The notes below the pieces were generated by a model that was given only the letters and a program-made list of their open reading frames with translations, was not told the origin of the DNA and did no database searches. This document shows, in pieces, positions 12,654 through 25,880 of a DNA stretch of 64,000 bases; the stretch's first letter is position 1; each line of letters starts with the position of its first letter. The stretch covers positions 233,941,360-234,005,359 of the forward strand of contig NC_084793.1 in the NCBI RefSeq assembly GCF_963169125.1. Direction: 5' to 3'. Source of the stretch: Humulus lupulus (Eukaryota > Streptophyta > Magnoliopsida > Rosales > Cannabaceae). The translations under genes were made by a program, and so were the position numbers.

Positions 12654-13476
12654 TGTTATGATTTGTAAAATACAAAGGATAAGTGTTATTATATAAGCTA
12701 GTAATGAAACACTTAGTGAATTTCACATAGTAAAGATGTGAAATTTGAGTTTCAATTTTAGGCACTGAAAAATTGTGTTTTTAAGTCCAAAGTGATACAT
12801 GGAGGTATGTAAGGATCCCCACAAAGTTTGGTAGCATTTGGAGAAATTTTAGGCCTGTTGGAGGGGTCAATAGTTAGAGGGGGATGCGATGCATTGCCTC
12901 TTAAGAGGCATTGCATTGCTTGGATGCAAAAGGGCTCAAAAGCGCTAGCAGGCGATGCATAGCCAACAAGAAGACAACAATTTCTTTAGCTCTAATCCTA
13001 TTGATTAGACCTAGTGACAGTGCCTACACTATAAAAGGTTCCTCATAGAGTTTTTGAAGAGTTGATCACTCTCTCAAATATCTCTCTAACCTCTCTCTCT
13101 CTAGCTTTCAAGAATCTGTAGTTTTCTCTATGAAACTCGTAAAGAAAGTGTTTGACTTTGTGAGTTTAAGGCTTGTTCAATCCCAATTCCTGTTTCCTCT
13201 TAGAAAAATCCTTAAGCATCTATGGTGGGCTAGGAAATAGAGAATTAGGACAACGATACAAATCGAGTATAAGCCTTTGGTTATGTTTTCCATTGAAGGA
13301 GAAGAAGTTCAAGGTGGTGGATTCACCAAAGGTTTTGAAGCGTCATCAAAGTTGAAGAATTGTGTTCCAACACAAGGGTTTGCATCATCTTTGTCAATCT
13401 TTCTTTGATCTCTGTCAATTGGAATTTTGTGTAGATTCAAGTTATTGTGGTGGTGTAATCTGACTCTCCCCCGACA
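12654..13476 (+). mobile_element. LTR and leader region of Copia-2
   Basis: Lies directly upstream of the Copia-2 gag. It carries a TATA box (ACTATAAAAGG at 13028-13038), a CT-rich leader (13070-13105) and an end CCCCCGACA at 13476 like CCCCCAACA at the end of the Copia-3 LTR. A degenerate initiator-Met primer site (TTATCAGAGAT) lies at 13490-13500. The 5' boundary is uncertain: TGTTATG at 12654 is only the first candidate. Confidence 0.55.
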
Positions 13477-13508
13477 TTCTAATTCTCTATTATCAGAGAT
13501 ACAACATC

Positions 13509-16500
13509 ATGGAAGAATCTAACTCTTTTTCGGCTTTGAAGTTTATGACTCATGACTTTGTAAGATTGGATAGGTTTGATGGGACTAACTTTGTTCATTG
13601 GCAAGACAAGATTAGATTCTTACTAACCACTCTCAAAGTTTTCTATGTCTTGGATAATAACCTAAAGGCCTTGGAACCCTCCAAGGAAGATGAGACCCAA
13701 GAAGTCATCAAGGAAATGAAAAAGTGCGAAGAAGGTGAGTTGATATGTAGGGGTCACATCCTCAAGGCTATCAGAAAAATTGTATGATCTCTACACCAAC
13801 ACCAAGTCAGCCAATGAGATTTGGGAAGCCTTGGAAAAGAAGTACAAAGTGGAAGAAAAAGGTACAAAGAAATTCCTTATTACTCAATATATGGAATTTA
13901 AGTTCTATGATATGAAACTCATTCTCCCCCAAATACATGCATGGAGAATTATTGTGAATAAGTTGTCTATACTCAATATTGTGTTGCTGGAACAATGCCT
14001 TTTGCATTCCATTATAGCCAAGTTACCTTTATCTTGGAGAGGCTATAAGAAGAAGATCCTTCGTAAGAATGAGGAGATTTATTTGGAGGAATTCCTCAAA
14101 CACTTGAGGATTGAGGAGGAATCCCGCTCTAGAGATAATAATGAAGATGAGTCTTATGGAGGGACTTCAAAGGACAATATGGTGGCCAATCCTCCTAACA
14201 AGGGCAAAGGAATTGGGAAGAAAAGGGCCAAGGGTCAAAATCCCTTAGGGCCCAAGAAGAATGAGGGACAATTCAAAAGTTCCAAGGGACCTTGCTTTGT
14301 GTGTGGCGAGAATGGCCACTTTGCTAGAGATTGTAGGTTCAAGAGGAACCATAACAATGAAGCAAGAGTCAACCCAACCGAAGAAGAATTAGTGGCAACA
14401 CTAAGCAAAGTCAACGCCATCCATGGAAAGGTAAACAAGTTGTGGTATGATACTTGTGCCACCATTCATGTTACCTATGATAGATCTCTTTTCAAGACCT
14501 TTGAATCTTCAAAGCAAGGACATGAGATACAAATGGGCAATGAGAAAAGGTCCAAGGTTGAAGGCAATGAGACTATTGATTTGTTCTTCACATCCGACAA
14601 GAAGGTTCTACTCACCAATGTTTGTATGTATCAGAAATGAGTAGAAACCTAGTGAGTGGTAATTTGCTTGGCAAACTAGGAATCAAGGTTGTGATAGATT
14701 CTGGCAAGCTTACTTTGTCCAAGGGGAATGTATTTGTGGGAAAGGGATATGCTTGTGATGGCATGCTTAAACTTTGTACTTCCTTTGATAACTCAAACAA
14801 TAAAGTTTCCTCTTCTTCTTGTTATATGCTTGACTCAAATTCTATTAATTTGTGGCATGTTAGACTTGCAGATATAGGATTTAGCACAATTAAAAGGGAA
14901 ATTTAATGTGAATTGATTGAATGTGATAATGTTGAGCATGATAAATGTGAATTATGTGCTAAATCTTAGACGGTAAGAGAACTTTTTCCAAGTGTTGAAA
15001 GAAACTCTAAGTTGTTAGATTTAATACATAGTGACTTATGCGAACTAAATGGAATTTTGACTAGAGGAGGAAGTAGATATTTTATTACTTTCATAGATGA
15101 TTGCTCTAGGTTCACACACACACATATATATATCTACTTAAGAATAAAGATGAAGCATTTAATGTGTTTAAAGCTCATAAAGAGGAAGTTGAAATTCAAT
15201 TGGAAAGGAAAATTAAAGTGCTTAGAAGTGATAGGGGTGGTGAATATTTTTCAAATGATTTCATCTAGTTTTGTGAAGAGCATGGAATAATACATGAATG
15301 TACAACCCCTTATACTCCACAAAAAATGGTATAGCGGAAAGAAAAAATAGAACATTTCTTAAAATGATTAATGCTATGCTATTTCATTCAAAATTGTGTT
15401 TTAGTTTGTGGGGTGAAGCCTTGCTATCTGCTTGTCATATTTTGAATCCTATTCCCATGAAGAAAAACAATGTCTCTCCATATGAGTTATTGAAAGGAAA
15501 GAATCCAAACATTGGTTATCTTAAAGTGTGGGGTATCTTGCTTATTGCAAGAACGCTGATCCCAAAAGGACCAAGTTGGGTCCAAAGGCTATAAGATGTG
15601 CATTTGTGGGTTATTCCAAAAATCGCAAAGCTAATGATTATTAGATTTGGAGTATAATGTGATAATTCAATCAAGATGGTTGAGTTCTTTTAGAACATGC
15701 CATGCGATGACAACAAGTTTATAGAACCAACTAAAATTAGAGAGCCCCAAGGGGAGACTCCTAAAATGATTGGTGAGTAACGTTAACTCCCTAGAATTAG
15801 CCAAAGGCTCAAAGATTTGGTATCAAGTGAGACGTGTTCTCAAATAGAGACACTATACCTTGTCGAAGGTAATAATGAGGAAGTCACTTGGAAATATCCA
15901 ATAGTATTTGAAATAGAGGATGATCCCAAAACTTTCAAAGAAGCAATGTCCTCAAGGGGCTCCACTTTTTGGAAGGAGGCAATTAATGATGAAATAGATT
16001 CAATTATGTCAAACCACACTTGGGAATTGTTTGGCCTTCCAAAGGGGTCTAAACCAATTGAGTGAAAATGGGTATTTAGAAGGAAATACCATATCGATGG
16101 CACTATACAAACCTTTAAGGCTAGATTAGTAGCCAAAGGATTCAAACAAAAGGAGAGAATAGATTACTTTGACACTTATGCACCAGTAGCAGGAACTACT
16201 TCCATTAGATTGTTATTTTCCTTATCATCTAGATATAACCTTTATGCTCACCGAATGGATGTCAAAACAACATTCCAAAATGGGGATCTCAAGGAGGGGG
16301 TCTATATGGAACAACAAGAGGGTTTGATTTTTCAAGGAAATGGAACCTAAACTGTGTATACTTGTCAAATCATTATATGGTTTGAAACAAGCTCCTAAAC
16401 AATGGCATGAGAAGTTTGATAAAGTTATTGTTTCAAATGGATTTAGACACAACAATGTGGAAAATGCTTATACTCTAAGACTTATGATGACTATGTCATA

Positions 16501-17191
16501 TTAGTATGTCTGTATGTAGATGATATGTTGATTTTTAGTAATGACATGAGAGGAATAATGGAAACGAAGAGGTTTGTATATTCTAATTTTAGAATGAATG
16601 ACGTTGGAGAGGTGGATATCATTCTAGGTATCAAAGTTAGAGGAATAGTGGGGGGGTTGTGTATTGAGTCAAACCCATTATGTTGATAAAGTGCTTAACA
16701 AATTTAGTCATCTCAAAATCAAAAAGCCTAATGTACACCGCTCCTTGCACAAGAGCGGATTTTGCATATGCAGTTAGTAAATTTAGTATGTTTACTAGCA
16801 ATCAAAGGTTCAAGCATTGGATGGCTATTGAGGGGATTCTCGGTTACCTCAAAAGTACCAAAGAATTCACTATACAAACTTTCCAAGGATACTTGAAGGA
16901 TATTCTGATGCAAGTTGGATATCGGGATTAGGAGATAATCTCTCCACCACTGGTTGGGTGTTTACTCATGGAGGAGGTACAATCTCATGGGGCTCCAAGA
17001 ACCAAACTTGTATATCACACTCAACCATGGAAGTGGAGTATATAGCCCTAGCAACAACCAGTAAAGATGCTGAGTGGCTTAGGGATCTCTTGTTGGATAT
17101 CCCTTTTACCGTGGATATGGCATCAACAATTTCAATACATTGTGATAGCCATTCCGCTCTTGCTAGAGAATATAATGTTATGAATGGTTAA
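13509..17191 (+). pseudogene. Copia-2: degraded Ty1/Copia gag-pol
   Basis: Starts at ATG 13509 (MEESNSFSALKF). Gag runs to about 14420 with an intact CCHC zinc knuckle (CFVCGENGHFARDC near 14290-14334). A protease follows with WYDTCATIHV (about 14440), where the usual D-S/T-G-A appears as D-T-C-A. Then come the pre-integrase region (14850-14980), integrase (HSDLCELNG at about 15020, ERKNR at about 15340), RT (15950-16720; catalytic LYVDDMLI at about 16510) and RNase H (16920-17191; STMEVEY). Frameshifts occur near 13775, 14638, 15110-15130 (beside a short CA/TA microsatellite) and 16330, with several stops. The 3' end of RNase H is decayed and no own 3' LTR is recognisable. Copia-3 is its closest relative here. 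Confidence 0.92.
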
Positions 17192-17194
17192 ATA

Positions 17195-18012
17195 CATGGT
17201 GAAATTGGTTAGGTACAAAGAGATGCAAAAACCATAACGATTTGACAAAAGTCAACATGTGAGAGTTGGCTTTTAGTATAGGCATTTATAAATCATCTTT
17301 TTGTCTCCAAAGTATTTCTTTAGAGTATATGAGAGTACCCAAAAATTTTGGGAGCATTTAGGGATGTTTTGAGACAAATTTTGGAGCGTCAAGATAGAGG
17401 CATCGGTGACGGGTCACATGGCCAAAAAATGGTAGACCAGGCGATGCATCGCTTGGGCCGTCCGTGCGGGTCCATACAATGACGTGTTTTGGGCTCCAAA
17501 ATTCAAATTAAAATGCTCTAATATCATTGGTTGAGTCTAATGAGGTTCCTATACTATTTAAAGGGTTCATTTGAGTTAATTAGTGACTTGATCACTCACC
17601 TTTATCTTTCTCTAAAAGAACTCTCTCTCTCTCTCTCTCTAGTTTTCAAGATTACTAGTTTTCTCCAAGATCTTCAACAACAAAGCTTGAATTGTATGAA
17701 GGATCAAGGCTAGTGAATCCCAATCTCTTTCCATTGGAGCAACTTCAAGCAATTCCATGGAGAAGGCTAGGAGTAGAGATTTTTGGACAACAAATCTACA
17801 TTTGTGTCAAGCCTTGTTACTTTTGTGTTTCACATAAAATCATAGACTTGTGATTTTGTGTTTGAAGGTTGTTCTATATGAAAGGTCCACTCTACACTTT
17901 GTCTCTTGTGTTTATGTAATTTGTGATTATCTTCCATATGGTTAGATTACTTGTTGTATTATGCTTTGAGTTGTAATATAAAACCAATGTTGATTAAGCT
18001 TAACCCCCAACA
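17195..18012 (+). mobile_element. LTR and leader region of Copia-3
   Basis: Has the same layout as the Copia-2 LTR but is strongly diverged: a GGGAGCATTTAGGGATG block near 17359, a GGCGATGCATCGC block near 17440, a TATA-like ACTATTTAAAGGG at 17552-17564, a CT-rich leader, and the end CCCCCAACA at 18012. It could double as the 3' LTR of Copia-2, but similarity to 12654-13476 is too low for an LTR pair. The 5' edge is not defined. Confidence 0.5.
17621..17640. repeat. (CT)10 microsatellite in the Copia-3 leader
   Basis: Ten CT dinucleotides just downstream of the TATA-like site; the Copia-2 leader has a shorter CT tract in the same place (about 13094-13102). Confidence 0.9.
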
Positions 18013-18090
18013 ATAAAATATCTTTATCTCTAAACCTTTGTTTTGTGTCAAAGTTTGTCTGTCTCTAAGGTTTTTCTACTAACCAAAGCT

Positions 18091-21000
18091 ATGGAAGAAA
18101 GCTCCTCAATCTCAACCCTCAAGTTTATCTCTCAAGATATAGTAAGACATGATAGGTTTGATGGCTCAAACTTTGTAAGATGGCAAGACAAGATCAAGTT
18201 CATCCTAACATCTTTGAAAGTAAATTACATCATTGACAAAGATTTGAAGACTCTGGAGCACCCAAAGGATGATGATTCCCAAGATGTGATCAAAGAAAGG
18301 AAGAAAAGGGAAGAAGATGAATTCATGTTTAGAGTTCACATACTCAATGCCTTTTCAGATTGTCTCTATGATCTCTACACAAACACTACATTGGTAAATG
18401 AGATATTAGAAGTTGTTGAGAAGAAGTACACAACCAAAGAAGAAGGTACCAAGAAATTCCTTATCACTCAATACATAAAATTTAATTTTCTTGATGGCAA
18501 ACCCTTACTTCCCCAAGTACATGAACGTCAAGTTATGTGAATAAGTTGTTTATTCTTAAGATAACATTGCTGGAACCCTTCATTATGGGAGAGATTATAG
18601 CTAAACTACCTCATTCTTGGAGAAGTTATAGAAAGAAGATCCTCCATAAGAATGAAGAGATATCTTTGGAAGAGATCTTGAAGAATTTAAGGATTGAAGA
18701 GGAGTCTCGTTCTAGAGACAAGTGTATGGTAGAGTCCAGTGTTGGGGAATCAAAGGCTAATGCCATAGAGAAGCCTCTCAATCCAAAGGAAAGACTCACA
18801 AGAAGCCAAAATCAAAGAAAGATACTTACCTAGCCCCTAAGAAGAATGAAGGACAATTCAAGGGTGTGAGAGACCATTGCTTTGTTTATGGCAAGAGTGG
18901 CCACATGGCTAGGGAGTGAAAGTATCGATAGCCCCATAATCATGGATCCAAGGTCAACACAACTGAAGAGGAGTTGGTTGATACCTTAGGTGAGGTGAAT
19001 GTCATCCAAGGGAAAGTGCAAGGATGATGGTATGACACTTGTGCCACCATTCATATTACTTATGATAGAGAGGTCTTCACAACCTTTGAAGAGTCAAAGG
19101 ATGGTCATGAGATCCAGATAGGGAATGAGCATAGTTCAAAGGTGTTGGGAAAGGGGAATGTTGATCCTTACTTCACATCCCGAAAGAAGGTTTTATTGAC
19201 AAATGTATTGTATTTTATAGATATAAGTAGGAATCTTGTGAGTGAGATTTTATTGAGAAAATCGTGCATCAAAGCAGTGTTTGAGTCTGGCAAGCGAATT
19301 CTATCCAAATGAAATTACTTTGTGGGGGAAAGAGTATGTGTGTAATGGGGTGATTAAATTATGTACCATATACAATGGTTTACATAGTGATGCATGATCA
19401 TCTTCCTCTTATGTTCTTGGTTTTGATTCTGTTACTTTGTGGCATAATAGACATGCTCATATAAGTTATAGTACAATTAAAGGAGTTATCAAATGTGGTT
19501 TAATTGTATGCAATGATGTTGAGCATTATAAGTGTGAATTATCTATTAAATCTAAGATGGTAAAGAAACTTTTTCAAAGTGTTGAAATGAAAACTAATTT
19601 GTTAGATTTGATACATAGTGATCTATGTGAATTGAATGGAATAATTACTAGAGGTGGACATAGGTATTTTATTACCCTTATTGATGATTGTTCTAGATTC
19701 ACATATGTGTACTTACTTAAGAATAAGGATGAGACATTTAGCATGTTTAAAATCTATAAAGCCAAAGTTGAAAATCAATTGGAAAAGAAAATAAAAGTGA
19801 TTAGAAGTGATGGGGGCGGTGAATACTTTTCCAATGAATTCAATGTGTTTTGTGAGATGCATGGCATAATATAGCAATGTACAACCCCTTATACACCCAA
19901 AAAAATGGTATAGTGGAAAGAAAGAATAGAACATATTTTGAAATGATAAATGTTATGCTATTACATGCAAATTTAAGTTTTACGGTATGGAGAGAAGCCT
20001 TGCTTACCGCTTGTCATATTCTAAATCAGAATCCTCAAAAGAAGAATTAAATTTCACCATATGAGATATGGAAATGAAAGAGGCCCAACCTAGGGTATCT
20101 CAAAGTGTGGGGGTGCCTTGCTTATTGCAAGAGCACGAAGCCTAAAATGACCAAGTTGGGTCCAAGGGCCATCAAATGTGTATTTGTAGGTTGTACCTTA
20201 AATAGCAAGGCCTATAGGCTATTAGACTTGGAGTCTAATGTTATAATTTAATTGAGATAAGTTGAGTTCTTTGAGAGTTTGTTGTATAGTGGAAATAAGC
20301 CTCAAGAACCGATCTCATTAGAAGGAACTCAAAAGGAGTTACCTTCAAGGGTTGTAGAGCAACCGATATTGCCTAGAAGAAGCCTTTGGCTTAAAGAAAG
20401 TGGATCAGAAAATGAAACCTCTCAAGTGGAGACTCATTACTTAGTAGAGGGAAACCACAAGGGAGTCACTTGTAGGTATCCTATGCTACTTTAAGTGGAA
20501 GATGATCCTAAAACTTTCCAAGAAGTTATGCCCTCAAGGGACTCTAACTTTTGGAAAGAGGCAATAAATGCTGAGATATATTCAATTATGTATAACCACA
20601 CTTGGGAGATTGTTGATCTACCACAATGATCAAAGGCAATAGGTTGCAAGTGGGTATTTTGAAGAAAATACAACTACATTGAGACCATTCAAGCTTTTAA
20701 GGAAAAATTGGTGGCCAAAGAGTTTAGACAAAATTAAGGCATATATTATTTTGATTCCTATGCACCGGTAGCAAGGACAACATCAATTAGATTGTTGTTT
20801 GCCTTATCATCAATACACAAGCTATATGTTCATTAAATGGATGTCAAAATGACATCCCTAAATGGTAACCTCAATGAGGAGGTGTACATGGAACAACCAG
20901 AAAGATTTGTTCTAAGGGGAAATGAACATAAGGTGTGTAAGCTTGTTAAATCATTATATAGTTTAAAACAAACATTAAAACAATGGCATGAGAAGTTTGA

Positions 21001-21455
21001 TGAGGCCATTGTTTCAGATGGCTTTAGACACAATAGTGCAGACAAGTGTTTATACTCTAAGACTTGGGATGACTATGTCATCCTAGTGTGTCTATATGTT
21101 TATGATATGTTGATATTAAGTAATGAAATGAAAGGCATAATAAAAACAAAGAGGTATTTATCTTCTAAGTTCAAAATAAAGGACCTTGGAGAGGTTGATA
21201 CCATATTAGGTATCAAAGTTAGAAGAAATATGGATGGTTATGCCTTAGGTCAAACTCATTATTATGTTGAGAAAATGCTTGACAAGTTGTTCATTTAATC
21301 AAATAGGCAAACACACCCTTTGATAAAAGTCTAAAGTGTGAAAAGAATGAAGGGAGAGTGGTGGCTCAAATAGAGTATGCAAGTGGAATTGGGAGTTTGA
21401 TGCATGCCGCTCATTGTACTAAAGCGAACATTGCATTTGCAGTTAGTGAACTAAG
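18091..21455 (+). pseudogene. Copia-3: degraded Ty1/Copia gag-pol, interrupted by Tat-1
   Basis: Starts at ATG 18091 (MEESSSISTLKF), aligned with the Copia-2 start. Gag runs to about 18990; its zinc knuckle is dead (CFVYGKSGHMARE then stop, about 18879-18920: second Cys is Tyr, last Cys is TGA). Protease (WYDTCATIHI, about 19030), pre-integrase and integrase (19437-20030; HSDLCELNG, SDGGGEYF) and RT (20500-21455) follow. In RT the catalytic motif reads YVYDML near 21098, so the first aspartate of the DD pair is lost. The frame stops being Copia at 21455, where the Tat-1 LTR starts. A short continuation is seen at 35152-35202. Confidence 0.9.
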
Positions 21456-22036
21456 TATTTGTAAGTTAAATATAATTGACTAAACAAAACAAGGATTTAT
21501 AGTGGTTCAGTCCCATATGTTGGTAATAACCTACTTCCACTTAGTGTTGTTATTAATGTATTATGAAACCTACGAATCAGCAAACAAGGGTTTACTGAAT
21601 TTCACAAGCTCCAAAAAGGTACAAAAGTTTGTGTATATAAAACACTAATTCTCTCTCCAAAACTCCATCCCCTTTCAAAGAGTCCCTTCAGTCCTATTTA
21701 TAGGCTCAAGAATCTACTTATGGGCCGACGGGGCCCAATACACCTTGATTTATGCATATTTGAATGATAACAGAAAACGTAATCTTTACATAAAAATAGG
21801 GCTAAATATCTTAAAAATATCTAACTTATAACTGTATTTGGAATATGGCTTCATATCCACGACCAGTCCTGGTCGCACCTTCAACACATCTGCCGTACGG
21901 TCATCATTCTTAACTCCATCGAACAACTTCTCTCCTGGTCATTGGTCAATCTGAATGTAGTCACTGAGTAGTCACGTGCAACCCATATGTACACGAATCT
22001 TGACACGTCAGCGAGTAGTATTTTTTAGGGTAAACA
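21456..22036 (-). mobile_element. 3' LTR of Tat-1, outer 49 bp missing
   Basis: Pairs with 34572-35151. It ends inside at TTAGGGTAAACA (22036) next to the polypurine tract. The outer end begins TATTTGTAAGTT, matching position 34572 of the partner, so the terminal 49 bp (equivalent to 34523-34571) are gone, yet a target-duplication-like CTAAG directly abuts it. Confidence 0.88.
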
Positions 22037-22050
22037 CTTGCCCCCCCCAA
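22037..22050 (-). other. 3' polypurine tract of Tat-1
   Basis: On the minus strand AACTTGGGGGGGGCAAG runs straight into the LTR (TGTTTACCC). Eight consecutive G are present. Confidence 0.85.
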
Positions 22051-22249
22051 GTTTATTTTGCTGTGATCAGCATTTAATAAACTTACTCGATCAGCAACCC
22101 ATCTGACTTGTCACATCTGTCAGTACCTTTTCGAAAAAGCAAGCAATTATGACCTTTACAGTTTCCCAGAAATATTTTGACGGTTATTGCAATTCCCCAT
22201 ACATTGAAATCCCACTCCCATCATTAATCTTTACTAACGCCCCGAGCAG

Positions 22250-22415
22250 TATAAATATAATACTCTTTAACTTTTTCATTTTTGACCAAAAACCTTCTCT
22301 CCTCAATAACTCGGAAAAAACCTTCCAGAAACTCAGAAACTTTAGTGCGATTTGAGAAATCTTCGACCAACTCCGAGCAAAATCTTCGTGATTTCTCCTT
22401 CAACTCATACTCCAA
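22250..22415 (+). promoter_or_regulatory. TATA box and noncoding first exon of the Tat-1 antisense gene
   Basis: TATAAATA at 22250-22257 is followed by a CT/CA-rich stretch and a splice donor CCAA|GTAAGT at 22416. The matching acceptor is TTCTCAG at 22908-22914, seven bases before the ATG at 22921. This predicts a transcript in antisense direction to pol, started just inside the 3' LTR, with an intron of about 0.5 kb in its leader. Confidence 0.62.
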
Positions 22416-24912
22416 GTAAGTTTTCGAATCCACTTTCTCATTCATGTAGAATTTTTCATGTGATTTAGTCTTGATTTCACGAATTTTTGTAACTGCGTCT
22501 CTGCTGTTCTTGAGAAAATTTCTGGGTAATTGGGTTTAGGCAAAGATACATAGAAAAAGTATGCCAGAATAGGGAGTTTAGGTAGTACAAAATACTAGAC
22601 GATGTTTAAAAAGCAATGTGGGGTAGAGGAATACTGATTTCGGGTCCAAAATCAAAGTGAAAATTCGATGTTAAGCTTTTCGGAAAAACTAGGTTTTTCC
22701 CGCCTATTTTCAGAGTTGAAAAGTTTTTCTAAATTTTTTTTCCACTTTCGCTTTTTGATATGTTTTTCAAACTGCTTGATGTTTATGGAATTTTTATCAG
22801 GATGCTGCTTGTCGTACAAAAGATTAACTTTTATACACGAGCAACATTATCCTTGTATTTCTTTTTCTTTTGTCGATTGGTCGTAGATTCTCACTTCCCC
22901 TTTGCTCTTCTCAGATATTCATGCATGATCTCTGGGGAGGTGAGAGACCAATAGATGACAATCTTCTCACTTTTCTATTCGAGGAACAAGAACAGCCTTC
23001 TTTGCCCTTTCCCGAGCCTTCATCTTCACAATCAAACCCTACGAACGGTCCTCCAGTTAGCCAGCCAAACATGGGTCTAGTCAAGTACACTGCTCGTAGG
23101 AAAAGGAAAATAATAGATTTACCTTCTAACCAACCTGCAACCAATACCGAGGGTCCTTTCAAACGACCCTCAACCTTTAAATTTTTCACCTGACCAAAGG
23201 GCAAACGTGCCTGGAGGCGCTTACATCGCCTGGTCGAGGTATCATATAGAGTCAGGGGAAATCTTGCCTTTGCATGGCTTTTTCCAAGGGGTGGCCAATT
23301 ACTTCGAGGTCGCCCATTTTCAAATAATACCCAACAAATATAGAGTACTTTTAGCACTCTATATCCTATATAAACATTAAAAATGGCCTGTGCCTACCCC
23401 GCACGAGATCAACTATCTGTTCGATCTTAAATCCAACCCCAACCAAAACAACACGGGGTTTTTCCACTTCTGCCACCAGGAATCTGCTTGCATATTCCTG
23501 AGTGTTGTAACCCATAAGTCCAATGTAGGAAAGTACTTCCAAGAATACTTCCTCACTACCGACCTTGTTGCCAATAATTTGGCCTTCACACGAGGAGGTA
23601 AACTTTTAAATCTCTAGTCGGAACTCCTAGTCATTTATTTGTTTTTTCTTTTCTTGTCCTTAGCTATTTTGTGTTGCGTCTAGTTCCCTGGCACCAATCA
23701 GACCCCACTCCAGAAATGGAGATAAGAGCCACAACCCTAGCCAACATGACGGATATAGAAAAAATCATCAATGAGTTGGTTACGGAGAGCAATCTAAGGC
23801 TGATCGGCCTTTTGGAGCCTCATCAAGAAGTGAAGGAAACCACTGTGGTGAGTTCCACTGGAGAGGGCACCGAAGGACAGGAAATCCTCGAGTAGTAGCA
23901 GGATGTGTCACAACCCCAAAGGTGATGACCAACGGGAGTGACCATTCGAGAGCCATCCAGCAACCCTCGAACTGCCATTACCCTTGCTCATCATGGGAGG
24001 GGAAAACAAAAATTACCAGAATATACCGGTCCTAAACTCGAATCCTCAGATGAGAATGGTATAGATTTCTCACTTCTAGATACTTTGCCCATGCCCATGC
24101 CCTATCATTTATTTGATAGGGATGGCAATTTTATATTTATGACCAATAATTTTAGTCTGGACTTCTTCGAGATAGATAGTGAGTGTAGATGTAGTTCTTT
24201 AGATAATATAACGACCAATAATAATAGTTCGGGCTAACTGCTTAAAATTTCTCTTTATATTATTCCATTATTTCTCCAAACTACTTCTTAACATATCTAA
24301 TCGTTTGTTTTTGTTCTGTAGTCATGCCATCTGAAGACACTTTTGATATGTATGCCTCCGCTGAAGCTCCTTCGAGAAAGCATCATGGGGAGAGCCGTAG
24401 TGAGCCTTCCAGAAAAAGGGCTCGACCAGAAGACCCTCCGGCTCCCACTCCGTCCAAAATTACAATACCTCCTCCTCCTCCTCATAGTGTTCCTTCCTCC
24501 GAGCAGGTAGGGAGATCCTCGGCCGCTAACTTGCTGAACAATGCTTTTAATTATACATATGAAAAGCTGGAAAAATTGTCCAAGCATCGTCGTAGCCAGG
24601 AAGCCTTCATCAACCTTCCCCCACTGAAGCACATCCATGTCCTTAGTCACGGGATTACTGAAGTCCTCATCATAAGTTTTTCTTCTACATTGTGTTTTAG
24701 TCGAGCAACATTTTCTCTAATTGCCTCTAACAGTTTAATTTTTTATCTGTTCGCAGGGTATACTGACCATGAGCAATGGCTGTCATCGTGCTAAGGAGAT
24801 CAAGACCATACATGCCGAGGAGATCAAGGCAGCTGAAGGAAAAATTGCCAGTTTAACCGAGGAGCTAAAGAGGACCCAAAAAGAATTGGCCAAGACCATT
24901 GCTGCCAAGGAG

Positions 24913-25880
24913 AAATTCAAGGAAGCTTCAGAGAACAACTTCAACGAAGCAGCCAAACTTTAGGAGGATCTGGTGGCCAGTATGAAGGAGGCTACTGGGC
25001 TGGATGAGCAGGTCAAGCTGATCGAGGAAACTAATTCCCAAAACCTGGAGAGGTTCAAAGGAGAAACTGTCAACTGCTTCTACCTGTTTTGGAAGAACAA
25101 CCCTGTAACGACCCAAATTCACTAATAAGGCTTAAGGGCCTTGATTAGTGTGCCTGGAGGGCATATTGAGATTTATGTGTGACTTTAATGAGTAAAATGC
25201 ATGGTTATGATTTAAAGCATGTTATGTGACTATTTGACTATTTGAGATGCATGGCTATGTGTATTAGTATGCATGTAGGCCCTGATTGTGTTAGAATGGC
25301 ATAACTGTAATTTTGGCCATTTTGGGCATAACTGTATTGATATGTGCTGATTGTTGAGACCACATTGTGATGTGGATGTATCTGTGATTTGTGACCAAAT
25401 TCAAGGAAGCTTCAGAGAACAACTTCAACGAAGCAGCCAAACTTTAGGAGGATCTGGTGGCCAGTATGAAGGAGGCTACTGGGCTGGATGAGCAGGTCAA
25501 GCTGATCGAGGAAACTAATTCCCAAAACCTGGAGAGGTTCAAAGGAGAAACTGTCAACTGCTTCTACCTGTTTTGGAAGAACAACCCTGTAACGACCCAA
25601 ATTCACTAATAAGGCTTAAGGGCCTTGATTAGTGTGCCTGGAGGGCATATTGAGATTTATGTGTGACTTTAATGAGTAAAATGCATGGTTATGATTTAAA
25701 GCATGTTATGTGACTATTTGACTATTTGAGATGCATGGCTATGTGTATTAGTATGCATGTAGGCCCTGATTGTGTTAGAAGGGCATAACTGTAATTTTGG
25801 CCATTTTGGGCATAACTGTATTGATATGTGCTGATTGTTGAGACCACATTGTGATGTGGATGTATTTGTGATTTGTGACT
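24913..25880 (+). repeat. 484-bp tandem duplication spanning the solo-LTR junction
   Basis: Bases 24913-25396 and 25397-25880 are nearly identical (two differences noticed). Each unit holds about 190 bases of the antisense gene plus the first about 290 bases of the solo LTR. The duplication therefore happened after the LTR insertion, and recently. Confidence 0.93.
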
